Shown here in pieces: positions 52,399-63,747 of a stretch of DNA of 64,000 nt. The notes under the pieces were generated by a model that saw only the letters and a list, made by a program, of their open reading frames with translations, did no database searches and was not told the origin of the DNA. A program made the translations under genes and the position numbers. The DNA is taken from NCBI GenBank assembly GCA_003868215.1, contig QWDQ01000020.1:124001-188000 (forward strand), read 5' to 3'. The DNA is from Pseudophaeomoniella oleicola. Taxonomy: Eukaryota; Ascomycota; Eurotiomycetes; Phaeomoniellales; Phaeomoniellaceae. How positions within the stretch are numbered: the first letter of the stretch is position 1; each line of letters begins with the position of its first letter.

Positions 52399-55239
52399 AA
52401 ATTAGGTACCACCACGTCACTATTCCACTGATACACAAACATTATCATGGAAAATAATTCACATGCTGATGCCATATCCAATTCCATGGGACTTTCAGAG
52501 GCTAGGATCTACCCTTGACCCAGACTAATGAAATATGTGATCAACAAACATTCGCTCGTATGGAGTAAGTACCACTACTACGTAGTACAAAGACCAACAA
52601 AAAGGATACATACGCAGATCCTTTGATCCTTACAGTTATGAGAAGATACATCAGATCCGTGATACATGTACGCTGTACAAGATGCAGTATTGAACAGCGG
52701 CTGAGATCCATGCATTGGATTGATCCATAACAGATTGCTGGAAAAACAACAACAGAGACAGACTTGCACCCTTAGCAGGGGTTCGAATACGCGACTGGCC
52801 AGCTTATCCACATCCTGCAGGTACGAAACTCTGTGTAAGAGCCTGCATGGCGATCAACCAGGATGTGATAGCCCAACGCCGACTTTCTTCGTGTTTTGGG
52901 AAATCGGGGCCGTAAAGTGCGCTAGAAGGTCTCTGGATGACCTTCCGCGCCCTAGGTGAGAACCGAGCAACAGGTTCCATCATCGCGCGACGTTAGCAGA
53001 TGGTTCGATGGAGAGAACAGTCGTCTAAAATCGTCGCGGCGAGGCGGCTGGTAGAATGCTATGTAGTACGTAGTATTGCAGAAGAGTCCACCTCTCCAAA
53101 GGTATGCCCACTTTCCGAGACCTTCCTTTTACCACTCTAAAGTAAAGAGATCAATTCCTCTTCCGACCCTAGTCCAACAGATTTGTCGGTACCAAGTTGA
53201 TGAGAATGGGACCACTGGAAGGTACAAAGTCCCTACCCGTGGTGGCCACATAATATTGCTTGATTGCTTCGCGTTGCAGTCCCAAAGATGTGGTTGATCT
53301 TACGAATGCACGGTGATAGTGGACTACATATATCCTTTCCTATTGCTGGAGATCTTTCGAGCCCCTGAGATGGAAATAAGAGTGGCAAATATGGTATTGT
53401 GAGTCCATAGGGATATAGTAGACAGTCGTAGTGAGAGTAAGTATGTCATGAGTTGAAACCAATCCCGAGATCTTGTGTACGATAGGACAGGAAGCGTTGA
53501 GACATGCGATCCAAGGTCGCAGTAAGATGCGAGTCTTCGATCATGCATGAAACCTGGTAGAATGACGATGTAGATGTTCGGAAAGCCTAAGATATTGTGA
53601 CAGTGACAGTGACCAACCGCCCTTCCACGATTGGGCGGCTAATAGGGAGCGTCCGATAGTCGGCAGCCTGTAGAGAAGGGCTGAGAGAGGCAGACAGAGA
53701 CAGGGGTAAAAGCTATCGAGCAAAGCAATTCCCGGTACATTGGATAGGCGGATCCGTTGCCGTTCTGGAATCCATGTCGGAAACACACCATCTAGTGATG
53801 CCCACCTTTTCCTTCCTGTTGTCAACGGGTACCTGACATGAGCCGAGCTGCAAAGTCGCGCGTTAGGTAGGTTCCAGTGCACCATACCTTTTCAAGCAAC
53901 CAGACAGGATCTACCACAGTTCAGTATAGCACTAAACGCCCCTGTTCCCGAACCCTTGGAACCAAGGCGCCGGCGCCCAAGGATTCCCAGGTCACCTTAG
54001 GTCAACTTTCCTGAGACGATTAACTTAGCTGCGAAACTCTGGAAAGGAAAAGTAAAGTGAAAGTAATTTATCCACTAAAATGGAGTCCCAACATCATATG
54101 CGAACCGTTGCAAGGGAATAAGGGGCGATGGTGTATCGTAATCATACATATTTTCCCAGATTTCCCGACTGTGTGATATTTAAATCACTTTTTTCCCTTT
54201 CGATTCAGCACTTCTTGGGAGGATAAGAACCAAAAGTTGATTTCTGATTTGCTTGTTGCTTGTCTCATATTGTTTCTGATTTTTGTATCATTATCCAGTA
54301 GGAAGAGAAGACGGTGTTGCAGAACGAGATTGACGACGAAATAAAACCCAGCACTCAATTAACGACACCTGATTCAGCACTTGGTGTACCCGAACCGAGA
54401 GTCCAATTGCCAACAAATCAAACAGAACAGAAACCACGAGCCAACCCGTGATTTCTGGACGTGGCTCTGTATCAACTTGATTATAGTTGTCTCGCACCAC
54501 CCTCCTTTTTTCAAAGCGACTCCTTGCCACCTCCTTCCTCCCTTCCGCGGCACTGACTACTCCTGCTTTGGGAAGCACCTTGACACTTTCAACTCAGCTC
54601 ACATTTCCAATCTGAGCCTCTTTTCAATATATTACTACCGAACCCCAGTCCGTATCACTTTCAGCTCAATTGCAACCATACCCTCCGATCGACATCGGGA
54701 CTCCACCTGAGATACACGCAAGTACTTGTTGATAGATCAGATTAGATCGAGTCGAGTCAACAACTCAAAATTCACATAGTGTCAACTTTTGGGTGAAGCA
54801 AACAACACGGCGCTACAGCTTACCCACCGCTCGGCTTCATCGCATCCTGGGTCATTCAGCGCGTCAACATCCTTAGGTTGACTTTAGGAGCCGTTGGGAC
54901 GAATTCCACAATTCTCCCTTTCAGACGAACCTCCCCCTTGGGTAACCCACATTCCGATTTCTCAATCTTGAGAAACTTGGAGCGATCCAACGATAGTCTT
55001 TAAAGAAAGGTCGGATATCCTGGGAGATCTTGCTTAGGGTTGTGCACCTGCAGCTTCCCCGTCAGCCGCCTGCAAGCCTGCACATCCTTGCGACTTGTCT
55101 TCCGGAAACCAAAACCCATCCCAATTGGAAAAACATAAAATGTGAGTTCAAGTTCATGAAGAGTCCTTTGGGAAATCGACTTTCACCGCTCCATGTATAT
55201 ATAGATCACTCTGTCCCTCCTTCGATCTTCTCTCTGTCC

Positions 55240-55404
55240 ATGTTCACTCCTGTCTCCTCTGTGGTACCAATTGCTAATATGCGCACGCCATCAGCATCCT
55301 CAATGATACTCCGAGATCTCGTTGCCAACAACATGGGCCGAGGCGCTTATGATACAACAGGCGTACCCAAGCCCAAGCCCAAGCCTCCTCCAAAGCCTCG
55401 GTAA
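55240..55404 (+). CDS. Possible small protein of 54 aa
   Basis: The ORF begins MFTPVSSVVPIANMRTPSAS and ends with a PKPKPKPPPKPR tail. A TATATATA stretch lies about 45 bases upstream, which would place transcription start very near this ATG; the ATG at 55279 is an alternative. Further right, 55548-55607 and 55661-55731 carry protein-like sequence (ending in DEELYSTFDNPSFAPAEPIT) around a good intron (GTGAGT, GACTGAC, AATAG). I could not connect these to this ORF in one frame. Treat this as a weak hint of a small multi-exon gene. Confidence 0.22.
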   Translation: MFTPVSSVVPIANMRTPSASSMILRDLVANNMGRGAYDTTGVPKPKPKPPPKPR

Positions 55405-55731
55405 CAGGTTACTCGTCCTTCTTTGCTGAGACCAACTGTATCATCGGCTTCACAACTTTCAACTTTCGTTTGTTCTTTCGTTCAAAATTGCAATTTCGAT
55501 ACCACGGGAAATGGGAAAAATTACGGCGCAAGAATGTTAAAAGGTCTTGGGAGGCTATGGGCGGTCAGTTTGGGCTTCTATGACGGACCATTGCTTAAGG
55601 GCAAAGTGTGAGTTGGCGTTTGTCATTATCCCTTGCTCCTTGACTGACAATGTGGAATAGTTGACGAAGAACTTTATTCAACGTTTGACAACCCTTCCTT
55701 CGCCCCCGCCGAGCCTATCACGACCTATTGA

Positions 55732-57060
55732 ACAGTCATTTCATTCTTGCGTTATTTTGCAGCAATATCGAACGGATTACCCTGTACAATTATCAACCAG
55801 CCTTGCTTTTCATTCAACTAATCGGTGGCTTTCCGGAATCCCATCTTTCGACCTTGAGCGCTATCACACTTCGGATGAATCACCAATCCCTAATACTCTC
55901 TGTACGACTATCACTCACCTTATTGCAAAAAAGTGTTTTTTTCTGGCGTTTATCAATAGACGGGCTTTTCTGGGACTTCGGGACTGAGATACCACCAGAG
56001 CGTTATAGAGACTGGTTGACTGCAGAGTCGAGGATATTCCCGCTTACTTTTCGTCGCTACATAATTCTCGTTTCGGCAACTTGTGCAATTCAGAGCGGAG
56101 ACAGTGCTGGACAGTGCTCAACGGGTGACAATGGCGGCTACTTTGCAGCTGCTGTGGATATGAACAGGCGCGCTTTTTGATAACTTGCGCCCTTTCTGTC
56201 CTTACTCGTGAAGTTGAAGCTGTCCTCATAGGGCTGGAACCCCCAGGGTCTTGTCCTCGCTCAGAGTTGTACTTTTGTCAGATAGCTTTTCGTACCGATA
56301 GCGATCACATTCCGGTCGCATCCTAATAAAAAATGGTCTTCATACAATTAATTACGTTGATTGATTCAATCGCTTCATTCATGCCGGAGGTCAACGCCAT
56401 ACATTAGGTTCCGGGGATGATGTGGCGTCATCACTATGGCCAGTGTTTCCGAGAGACGTCCTTGCCGAAGCAAGTGAATCAAGTGAATCGATCGTGCAGT
56501 GACAAATCAGCAAAAGTGAGCCGAACTTGGAAGTATACAGGATATATCAATTGTGTATCAATCGATGCATGCCTAAGATAGACTGCAAAGTGCCTGCATC
56601 CATTCGTAGCAGTCCGGATGAGCTACGATTATGACTATTCCGTTTGAGGAACTGCCTTTGTCACCTAAATGCCCGGCCGCATCTTGGCCGCAGCTACAAC
56701 TTTCATTCAGCCATCTCCAACCTAAGTCGTCACTTAGTTGACAACTCACGCCTTTCAACCTATATCACTGCAACGCTATCCTTTGACCTTTGACTCTCGC
56801 TAAGTCTTATTAGCGACATCTTTTGACCAATTCGATCGAATCAATTCCAGCCACCGGGAGGGTGATCTGTCGTATTACCCGCCGGCATCTGATATCGATC
56901 CCTCGTCCCAAGGAAGGTCGCAAGTTACCGGGGCACCACTGCCACCTCTCTATTGACACCATCAACGAGCCACATCGATTCCAGACAGGTCAAGCTATCA
57001 CACAGAGCGTTTTAAAGACCACTCGATCTTCAACGATCGTTGAACTGCGGACTAATCACA
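55732..57060. other. Intergenic, long promoter side of the Rab5 gene
   Basis: No gene or RNA feature supported; overlapping random ORFs at 55661-56180. Confidence 0.4.
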
Positions 57061-58007
57061 ATGGCGGATGCCGGAAATAACCCAAAGCCCAGCAGCAGCG
57101 TCAAGCTGGTTTTGCTTGGGGAAGCTGCAGTCGGAAAGGTATGTCACACCCTTGCTTCTGGATCGCAATGGACTTTGCACCAAGACTTTCAGCCACGTTG
57201 TCTTACGGCTCCCGATGAGATCAATGACTCTGGCTAACCTGACATGTTCTCGTGACAGTCTTCGCTTGTCCTACGCTTTGTGAACAATGATTTCCAAGAG
57301 AACAAGGAACCCACAATAGGAGGTGCGCATGAAGTTCCCCATTGGAGATGCGCCTGGTCATCACTAACAGCATATCGATAGCCGCCTTCCTCACTCAGAA
57401 AATCTCTCTTCCCAATAGGATCATCAAATTTGAAATATGGGATACAGCGGGTCAAGAACGTTTCGCATCATTGGCACCCATGTACTATCGTAACGCGCAA
57501 GCGGCGTTGGTTGTATACGACCTCACCAAGCCTACATCCTTGACGAAGGCAAAACACTGGGTTGCAGAGCTACAACGGCAAGCATCACCAGGTATTGTGA
57601 TTGCCTTGGTTGGAAACAAACTCGATCTTACAAATGAGACTACCACCGCGCCCTCAGGTGCTACGGCTGAGGATGATATTCCTGCAGATGAACCAGAAGT
57701 GGAGGGTGAGACCGAAGGCACTGAAGCATCTGCTCGTAAAGTCTCTACGTCGGAAGCAAAAGCATATGCCGAGGAAGAGAATCTGTTGTTCTTCGAAACG
57801 AGTGCTAAAACAGGTACAAATGTTGCAGAGGTCTTCACGGCTATCGCAAATTCCATTCCAGAAACAAGTCTGAAAGGTCCAAGGGGTGGTTCTGCTGCGG
57901 GTACCACACAAGCGGCACTCAGTGGTGCTGTGAACCGTGCCGATGAAGCTAGAGTCAATTTGAACGAGAGACTGGGCAAGAAAGGCGGAGACAATTGTGC
58001 CTGTTGA
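57061..58007 (+). CDS. VPS21: Rab5-family small GTPase (Ypt5/Vps21 type), 255 aa
   Basis: Exons 57061-57138, 57259-57322 and 57382-58007 join in frame; the first junction splits the P-loop GEAAVGK|SS (G20-S27). Effector region EPTIGAAFLTQK, WDTAGQE with Gln72, GNKLDL, and ETSAK are all present. The C-terminus CAC is a double-cysteine geranylgeranylation signal. Rab5 controls homotypic early endosome fusion and traffic to the vacuole. A long acidic insert (about 40 residues with [19 protein letters not shown]) follows GNKLDL, as in other filamentous-fungal Rab5 proteins that I recall. The second intron has an acceptor GATAG shortly after a CACTAAC branch site. All nucleotide-binding residues are intact. 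Confidence 0.95.
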
Positions 58008-58336
58008 ACGTGTGGTATCTCTTCCGGTTCCTCGGTTTGTCTGTCAATATGTAGAAGTTGAGTTTCAGTTTTACGGTCATCGACCTATCTTTTGGCGTCC
58101 CTGAAGCATCAATACCAGATTATGTAGGTAATTTAGTTGTCTGTGCGCTTGCCAGTGAGTGCTTGGACTCTTTGAGTCGGCCATCTTTGTATGATCATAT
58201 ACATTTTATCTTTTCGCATTGGCCACCTTGGATACCTATCTAGGTCTAATCTATTATCATCTAGACTGTCAAAGGTACGTCAACTAGTCCTTCAAGAGTC
58301 TTTAATCTAGGGCAGGTCTATTGAATATACCAGATA
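58008..58336. other. Intergenic, convergent 3' flanks
   Basis: No gene seen between the Rab5 and MAPEG genes. Confidence 0.5.
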
Positions 58337-58894
58337 TTACAAGTTGTTTCCCCCTTTCCACAATAGGGTTAAGCAGGTGATGTTCCCTGCCCACCACAAC
58401 ACTGATCGAATGCGGCTCACCCTATGACTCGTAATTCCCAGGTACGCGATGGTATACAAGACTCGTATCACACTGTACGTTGCACATACGCGATTGATGG
58501 TGGTTGGCGATACGTCTGTGAAGACGCCGAACAGGACTACGAAGGATCAATATCAGCTGCCTGCTTCCAAGTTCTCGATCTCGGAGTCGTCATTACCTGC
58601 TGCAACGAACAGGATGTAACCATCTATATTATTCCTATGAGCAGCCTCATTCCTTTTCACCAAATCCAACGTTTGCCGACTGATCTTGCCATCCTTGACG
58701 GCCTGTTCACCATACTTGGACATATCTTCGGTCGGTGACACATTGTGGTCTAGCCCATAGTGAATCTTGAGGGGTCTTGCGCTGGTCATGGCGTATGCCC
58801 ACAAGAAATTCCAGATCAGAAATCCACCGGCGTGGCAATGTGTACTCGTAAGAGATCGAGAGCCAAGGCCATTGTCTACTAGTATGGACGACAT
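58337..58894 (-). CDS. MAPEG-family membrane protein, 165 aa
   Basis: Exons 58894-58597 and 58536-58337 with a 60-nt intron (GTAATG donor, TCGTAG acceptor). The intron contains a stop if read through, so simple ORF calling truncates the gene. The joined protein has four hydrophobic segments. MAPEG marks are KRNEAAHRNNIDGYILFVAA (the E-x-x-H-x-N-x2-E/D segment) and then, after the splice, VSPTTINRVCATYSVIRVLY and SHRVSRIRSVLWWAGNITCL. Members are ER or other membrane enzymes of eicosanoid/glutathione metabolism, such as microsomal glutathione transferases. The fungal substrates are unknown. The N-terminus (MSSILVDNGLGSRSLTSTHC) is less typical, so an earlier exon is possible. Confidence 0.82.
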
Positions 58895-59278
58895 TGCTCA
58901 AGGCGTAGTGAATGGAATGATAGGTGTGAGATCCAGATAGGCAAGTATGAAGGAGTGATGGTGAATCATATGATGGAAAATGCAAGACACAGATCAATAC
59001 GGAATATCTAGTATCAAGGATTCCAACACGTTGTCAGTCTCGTTGAACACTGTCCCTGTTCGTACCAACGAAAGTAAACTTGGCCGAGGTCAACAAAGTT
59101 CGCGTTCTCTTCTATCGGCCACCTTGGACCTATGACGTTGCGTCCCGCGAGAAACATCACATTCCATTTCCCACCCAGTAGAAGATCCCATCACAAACAT
59201 TTTCAACTTTTGTGACCTCACGTTCCTTGCACAGGGTCGAACCGGTACTTGTCTGACAGTCTTTTGACTTGTTGACCC
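58895..59278. promoter_or_regulatory. Divergent promoter of MAPEG and FIT genes
   Basis: A 384-bp interval between two opposite start codons; no clear TATA box. Confidence 0.4.
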
Positions 59279-60364
59279 ATGTCCCCGACTACAAGGCGCA
59301 ACGGGGCCTCGGCCTCTGCGAAAGGATCACCATCAGCGACGTCAATACCGCAAGATGAACCAACCGAAGCGGTAGATGCTGTCGCGCCAATTCCTCCTTC
59401 TCCCTACTACCTTCTCATTTACCCAGTGATTCTTCTCCTGGGATCGACTTTCTCAGTCATATCGCCTACCGCATCAGCTGCGAGGCATTATGATCATGCC
59501 AAAGCAATGGCGCCTGGTTTGGCTTCCGATCTGTCAACACCTTCGAGCCCACCACCACCGATAAATTACTTTGCCTCGAAGCGCAATTTCTTGAATGTCT
59601 ACTTTGTCAAGATCCTTTGGTTTTGGACGACGTTGGCCTTCGCGCTCATCCTCGCGACAACATACCTCCCATTCTTCCTTCAGCAATACCCAACCTCCAC
59701 GCGCCAGCCGAATACTCCCTCGACTCGCCTTCTCATCCAATCAATTTTGCGATACACCTTGATTACGATAGCATGGTACTTAACAACCCAGTGGTTTTTT
59801 GGACCCGCTCTCATCGACCGTTCGTTCACCCTCACCGGTGGCGCATGTCAACTACCCCTCACCGCACAATATGAGCTCTCAACACCCGAGAAGCTGTTCA
59901 CGGAAGCTTCTGGGACAGCGTGCAAAAGAAAGGGCGGTTCCTGGTCCGGTGGTCACGACATCTCCGGCCACGTCTTCCTCCTCGTCCTCTCCATCAGCTT
60001 CCTCCTCCTCGAACTTTGGCTATCCGACCGCCTCGTCGCCCAAGCCCATTCGACCGCATCCCAACACCCACACATCTCCCCCTCGGCCGCCGAACGTATC
60101 GCCCGCGACACCTCGGAGCAAGAAAAACGCGAGATCGGCGGCTGGGAAATCTCCCACCTCGAAGCCACGGCTCGCAAATGGACTCGCCGCTTCGTCTGGA
60201 CCGTCGTCTCGCTCGGCTTCTGGATGCTGCTGATGACGAGCGTCTGGTTCCACAGCCTCGGCGAGAAGTTGAGCGGACTGGGTCTGGCATCTGCGGTCAT
60301 CTATGCAGTGTTTTGGGCGCCGAGGTTGGAGAGTAGGTGGAGGGGGATTATCGGTGGTGTCTAA
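59279..60364 (+). CDS. SCS3: FIT-family (Scs3/FITM2) ER lipid-droplet protein, 361 aa
   Basis: A polar N-terminal tail of about 40 residues, then about six hydrophobic segments: PSPYYLLIYPVILLLGSTFS, FVKILWFWTTLAFALILATT, LLIQSILRYTLITIAWYLTT, HVFLLVLSISFLLLELWLS and two near the end. The family motif GGHDISGHVFLL carries the first catalytic histidine, and VWFHSLGEKLSG the second. FIT proteins are ER acyl-CoA diphosphatases that support lipid droplet formation and ER homeostasis. The conserved cysteine-rich lumenal piece (FTLTGGACQLPL ... GTACKRKGGSWSGGHD) is present. It is intronless and slightly longer than yeast Scs3 owing to insertions between helices. Confidence 0.9.
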   Translation: MSPTTRRNGASASAKGSPSATSIPQDEPTEAVDAVAPIPPSPYYLLIYPVILLLGSTFSVISPTASAARHYDHAKAMAPGLASDLSTPSSPPPPINYFASKRNFLNVYFVKILWFWTTLAFALILATTYLPFFLQQYPTSTRQPNTPSTRLLIQSILRYTLITIAWYLTTQWFFGPALIDRSFTLTGGACQLPLTAQYELSTPEKLFTEASGTACKRKGGSWSGGHDISGHVFLLVLSISFLLLELWLSDRLVAQAHSTASQHPHISPSAAERIARDTSEQEKREIGGWEISHLEATARKWTRRFVWTVVSLGFWMLLMTSVWFHSLGEKLSGLGLASAVIYAVFWAPRLESRWRGIIGGV

Positions 60365-61043
60365 TAAAAGATTATGTTTTTTGGGTCTTTCTTTCCCTTA
60401 TCTTCGGTTGTTTTGTATAGACAGATATTATTCAGCCAGGCGGCCAGCCAGCCAGAAAAGAGAGAGAGAGAGAGAAGAGAGAAGTAATGGGAGAGGCAAC
60501 AATGGACTGGACTGGATTGCTTTGCTTTTTATTAATATCGTGGTATTAAATTAATCTGCCTCTTTTCTCACCAAAGTACGAATCAAAACTCCATTTTTCC
60601 GAGTATCTTATCTTTTGTCAACTTTTGTACGAGAGTAAAACAGATTACCTCCCCCTCATCTTCCCCCCATCTCTCTCTCTCTCTCTCTCCGTGTGTATAT
60701 GTGCGTGTGTGCGTGTGTGTGTGTGTGCACTACCGTGTAGATGAGGAAAAGTCCTACAAAATGAGGCGTTCCCCTTCGAGATTTGATATGATTTATCGAG
60801 AGAGAAAGGGGAAAGGAGAGAAAGAGAGAGAGAGAGGGGGGGTGGAGGGAGAGAATACTTTTGGTGCTGTTTTCACCAAGTCCATGGCGATAATGGGATT
60901 TCATATACGACGATGATTGTTTCTAGGTATATATAGTAGATATCATTCCGGGCAACAAGGAAACACATCTTATTCTTGTGGTACAGAGACAGGCAATATA
61001 TAGATTGAATACATGGGATTGGTAGAAGAGAGAGAGAAAAATC
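60365..61043. repeat. Microsatellite-rich intergenic region
   Basis: Contains (GA)n at about 60459-60483, a (CT)n run joined to a (GT)n run at about 60669-60728, and GA-rich sequence at about 60800-60853. Convergent 3' flanks; no gene. ORFs across it are explained by the dinucleotide repeats. Confidence 0.8.
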
Positions 61044-62567
61044 TCATTTCGATGACGCGGGTAACCAAGTCCTGATGTCGTCGTGCGGATCTTCTTCTAA
61101 TCCGTTGGCGGGGATGCCGCTCATGAGTCCTGTCGCAGGCAGACCGCCGCGGGCTTCTTGGCTGTAGACGTGATCGTCGTCATCATCATTGGATCTCTTT
61201 TTATTGTTGGATTTGTCGTGGTCAATGTCACTTCCATCGTCTTCATCGGCGGATTGGTCGGACAAGGCGAGGTATTCTTCCCAATCCTGGCCGTTGTCTT
61301 GTCTGTTGGAGGATTTATGGGTGAAGACAGCGTCTAGAGATCTGTATTTTCGGGCGTAAGATACGAGAGCGGTGGAAAAGAAGACGGCCCCTCCCTCGAC
61401 CATGATGAACCCCATTGTTGCCATGATCCAATAGTACGACCAGTGTTTGAGGAGCATGCCGAGAACAAGATTGAACCATCCGGCGAGAAGAATAAAGCGG
61501 CCGAGCCAGACATGAGCGGTTGATATCCAGGTACGTTGTTTTGAGCGGACATAAATCATATGATGTCTCCAGCCTAAGGTGGCTTGGGCAATGACGGCGA
61601 GAAGAAGGATGATCCCGATATACTGATGCCATCTGACAAAGGCACGAGAAAGGAGGATACCGATCAACATTCCCGTCCCTGAACATATCGATGCGGCGAG
61701 TTGAATAACCCAATGATATTTGAAGGCTTGAGGAATACCCGCACGCATCGCGACGATCCCAAGAGGATGAAGAAGGAAAAACGACATAGTCATAAAAATG
61801 CCATGAACAGCCCACATCCATGAACGGAATGACCGACGAGGTGTAGCGTTCGAAGGTTTCTTGAGACCTGCTGGCGCTGTATCTTGAGTTCCAGTGTTCA
61901 AGACCTTGTTGTTTATAGCAGGAACAGAAGCGACGGATGTATCGGAGGCGAGCGATTGAGCGATGTTTGCATAGAACACACCAAAGCCGGAATCGTGAGA
62001 ATGCATGTCCAGATTAGCGGCAGGAGAAAAATCACCATCGAATTCCTGAGCTGTGTTTACGGCCCAGATAAAAGGCTGATAGGGCTGAGATGATTCCCTT
62101 CCGGTCCACTTGTCACATGAGTAACAGATGATATGAGCAGAAAGGGTCTGCTGTGGGCTGTCCTTGGCGGTAATATACTCGGTACTGGCCACCTGAACCT
62201 GTGGAAACCCCTTGCCGACTTCGATAGCAGAAGGCATTTTGTGACCCATGGTTGATCGAACGCTGACTGTTGGACCAGTCTTGCTTTTCGGATCTCCATA
62301 CATGACAAACATGAGAGCACCGTTCATCTGATCACCGAATCCCACCGCATTCCAACCAGTTGCAGCATCTGTTTCCCTCGTAGTCATAAAAGTCATGAAA
62401 GCATCTGTCTGGCCGCTTGTTGAATTTTTGAAGGATTCTAAAGCGAGACAGAAATTATAGTAAGTCGTCGAACGGCAGTATTGCACCGGACTAGCGACGA
62501 TGAGAAGTGGTTGCAAGAGAATACATATGGAAAGCAAGATGCCGGTTATTCTCGGAGCCAAAGCCAT
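61044..62567 (-). CDS. DOMON (CDH-type cytochrome) - cytochrome b561 membrane protein, 507 aa
   Basis: Signal peptide (ITGILLSICILLQPLLIVAS), then an extracellular CDH-type cytochrome/DOMON domain (about 30-215) with GWNAVGFGDQMNGALMFVMY and a following HKMP. Next is a cytochrome b561/ferric reductase transmembrane core of five helices. It begins WAVHGIFMTMSFFLLHPLG and includes KYHWVIQL, RWHQYIGIILLLAVIAQATL and AHVWLGRFILLAGWFNLVLG, where the paired histidines bind haem. The cytosolic tail is acidic and repetitive. Such fusions pass electrons across the plasma membrane and are probably metal or quinone reductases; the natural acceptor is unknown. The ATG at 62567 is preferred to one five codons upstream (62582) because it opens the signal peptide more directly. 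Intronless. Confidence 0.88.
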   Translation of the reverse strand: MALAPRITGILLSICILLQPLLIVASPVQYCRSTTYYNFCLALESFKNSTSGQTDAFMTFMTTRETDAATGWNAVGFGDQMNGALMFVMYGDPKSKTGPTVSVRSTMGHKMPSAIEVGKGFPQVQVASTEYITAKDSPQQTLSAHIICYSCDKWTGRESSQPYQPFIWAVNTAQEFDGDFSPAANLDMHSHDSGFGVFYANIAQSLASDTSVASVPAINNKVLNTGTQDTAPAGLKKPSNATPRRSFRSWMWAVHGIFMTMSFFLLHPLGIVAMRAGIPQAFKYHWVIQLAASICSGTGMLIGILLSRAFVRWHQYIGIILLLAVIAQATLGWRHHMIYVRSKQRTWISTAHVWLGRFILLAGWFNLVLGMLLKHWSYYWIMATMGFIMVEGGAVFFSTALVSYARKYRSLDAVFTHKSSNRQDNGQDWEEYLALSDQSADEDDGSDIDHDKSNNKKRSNDDDDDHVYSQEARGGLPATGLMSGIPANGLEEDPHDDIRTWLPASSK

Positions 62568-63747
62568 ATTGAAAGCTTCCACTGGTACAGTAGCAACAGC
62601 TCATATGAGCTCAATCGAGCCTCGACAGGACAATAACGAAAACTGATATCAAGCAATGGAGAGCATCATGATCCTGGCGATTCCCGTCAGATAGGCCGAG
62701 GACAAATGAATTGAAGCTGATGTTCGGGAGTAAAAGGATGAGAAGAGAGCAGGTTGAAAGTCGAGGTGGAGTTTAACCGAGTCGAGTTTCGCTCCAACAA
62801 TCGACCGCGTAAAAGTAATCATTCGATATTATATAAGCAGGTATAACGTTCATAATTATGCACCCCTGTCGTCGTTATGAAGGAGTGCCTAAGAGATCTG
62901 TAACTTGTCTGTTACAAATACAGGACAAGGACCTACATAGATATATCCTGTATACATATTGCTGTCGTCGTCTTATTACGATACACAATTCCAGGCTGTC
63001 CAAAGGCAATAGCTCGGAGATCAGTCAGACACAGTAGAGATGTGGTAATCCATCCCTGACCTAAGCGTAAGGACTCCGTCGAAGAAGACAGCTGTACTAG
63101 TAAGCTCTGGCCAACGTAAGCACATCAATCATGAGTGTTCATCTAATAACTCGTATAGCTGATTGATGTACCTATCTCAGAAGGTGCTCGTCTCATCAAG
63201 ACAAGAGTTACTTCAATGCTGACCGGTGCGACAACATCCTACCTGTCATCTCCTCTTTACCAGCTCGGAAGATGTTATCTCTACACTATCCACGAAACTA
63301 GTGTGCTTTTCATTTGACTTGTAATACGTGTAACTATATACGTCCAAATGATAAAAGATCGTGATCTTCCCTTCCCTTCCCTTCCGTGTCGGCAGCGGAC
63401 CGAACGCCAATCAGCGAGGCCAAGCAAAGGCTCACCTTAGTTCCATCCTCCTCAACTTCACCTCGGACACAGTCACCTCATCATCGCATCTCGTGCTCAT
63501 GGTTATGAGCGAACAGTTAGTAAGGCGACAAATCGATAAACTCTCCTTTCATTTGCTACGGCAACACTGGAATGCGATGTTGGTCGCGTTTTCAAGGAAT
63601 TCCACGAATCGCATTCCTAAAGCGACAACCTATACTACACTGGGGTACAGCCCTATATTACCGACCTTTTGCTTGCCCCGACTATTTATTCTTCGTGAGA
63701 AAATCGCATCAAAGATGATCGTCTGTCAGAATATACTTGGAACTATT
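62568..63747. other. Intergenic, no gene seen
   Basis: Promoter of the b561 gene and 3' flank of the partial gene at the right edge. The 137-codon plus-strand ORF at 63361-63774 has random composition. Confidence 0.4.

Larger units (their letters stand above)
50413..55239. other. About 4.8 kb with no supported gene
   Basis: Only short, compositionally random ORFs. Contents seen: a 45-bp tandem repeat at 51676-51765, related TACTACGTAGTA palindromes at 51604, 52576 and near 53061, and an A-rich stretch at 52374-52398. There is also a CCTTGG/GGCGCC-rich inverted-repeat patch near 53955-53985 and CT-rich sequence from about 54180. It could be a long promoter and leader for a gene to the right, or decayed DNA. 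I see no tRNA, rRNA or recognisable transposon. Confidence 0.4.

Noticed and set aside
52760-52810. tRNA-like T-loop motif GGGGTTCGAAT
   Set aside because: Neither strand gives matching T-stem, anticodon stem or acceptor stem around it.
55661-56180. Two overlapping ORFs of 108 and 150 codons
   Set aside because: Random composition, no start context, and they compete with each other; only the short stretch 55661-55731 looked protein-like in a third frame.
59534-60336. Overlapping ORFs on both strands of the FIT gene
   Set aside because: GC-rich coding shadow; only the 361-codon frame has the membrane helices and catalytic histidines.
60656-60916. ORFs of 82 and 71 codons over the CT/GT microsatellite
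   Set aside because: Dinucleotide repeats have no stops in some frames; there is no protein-like content.
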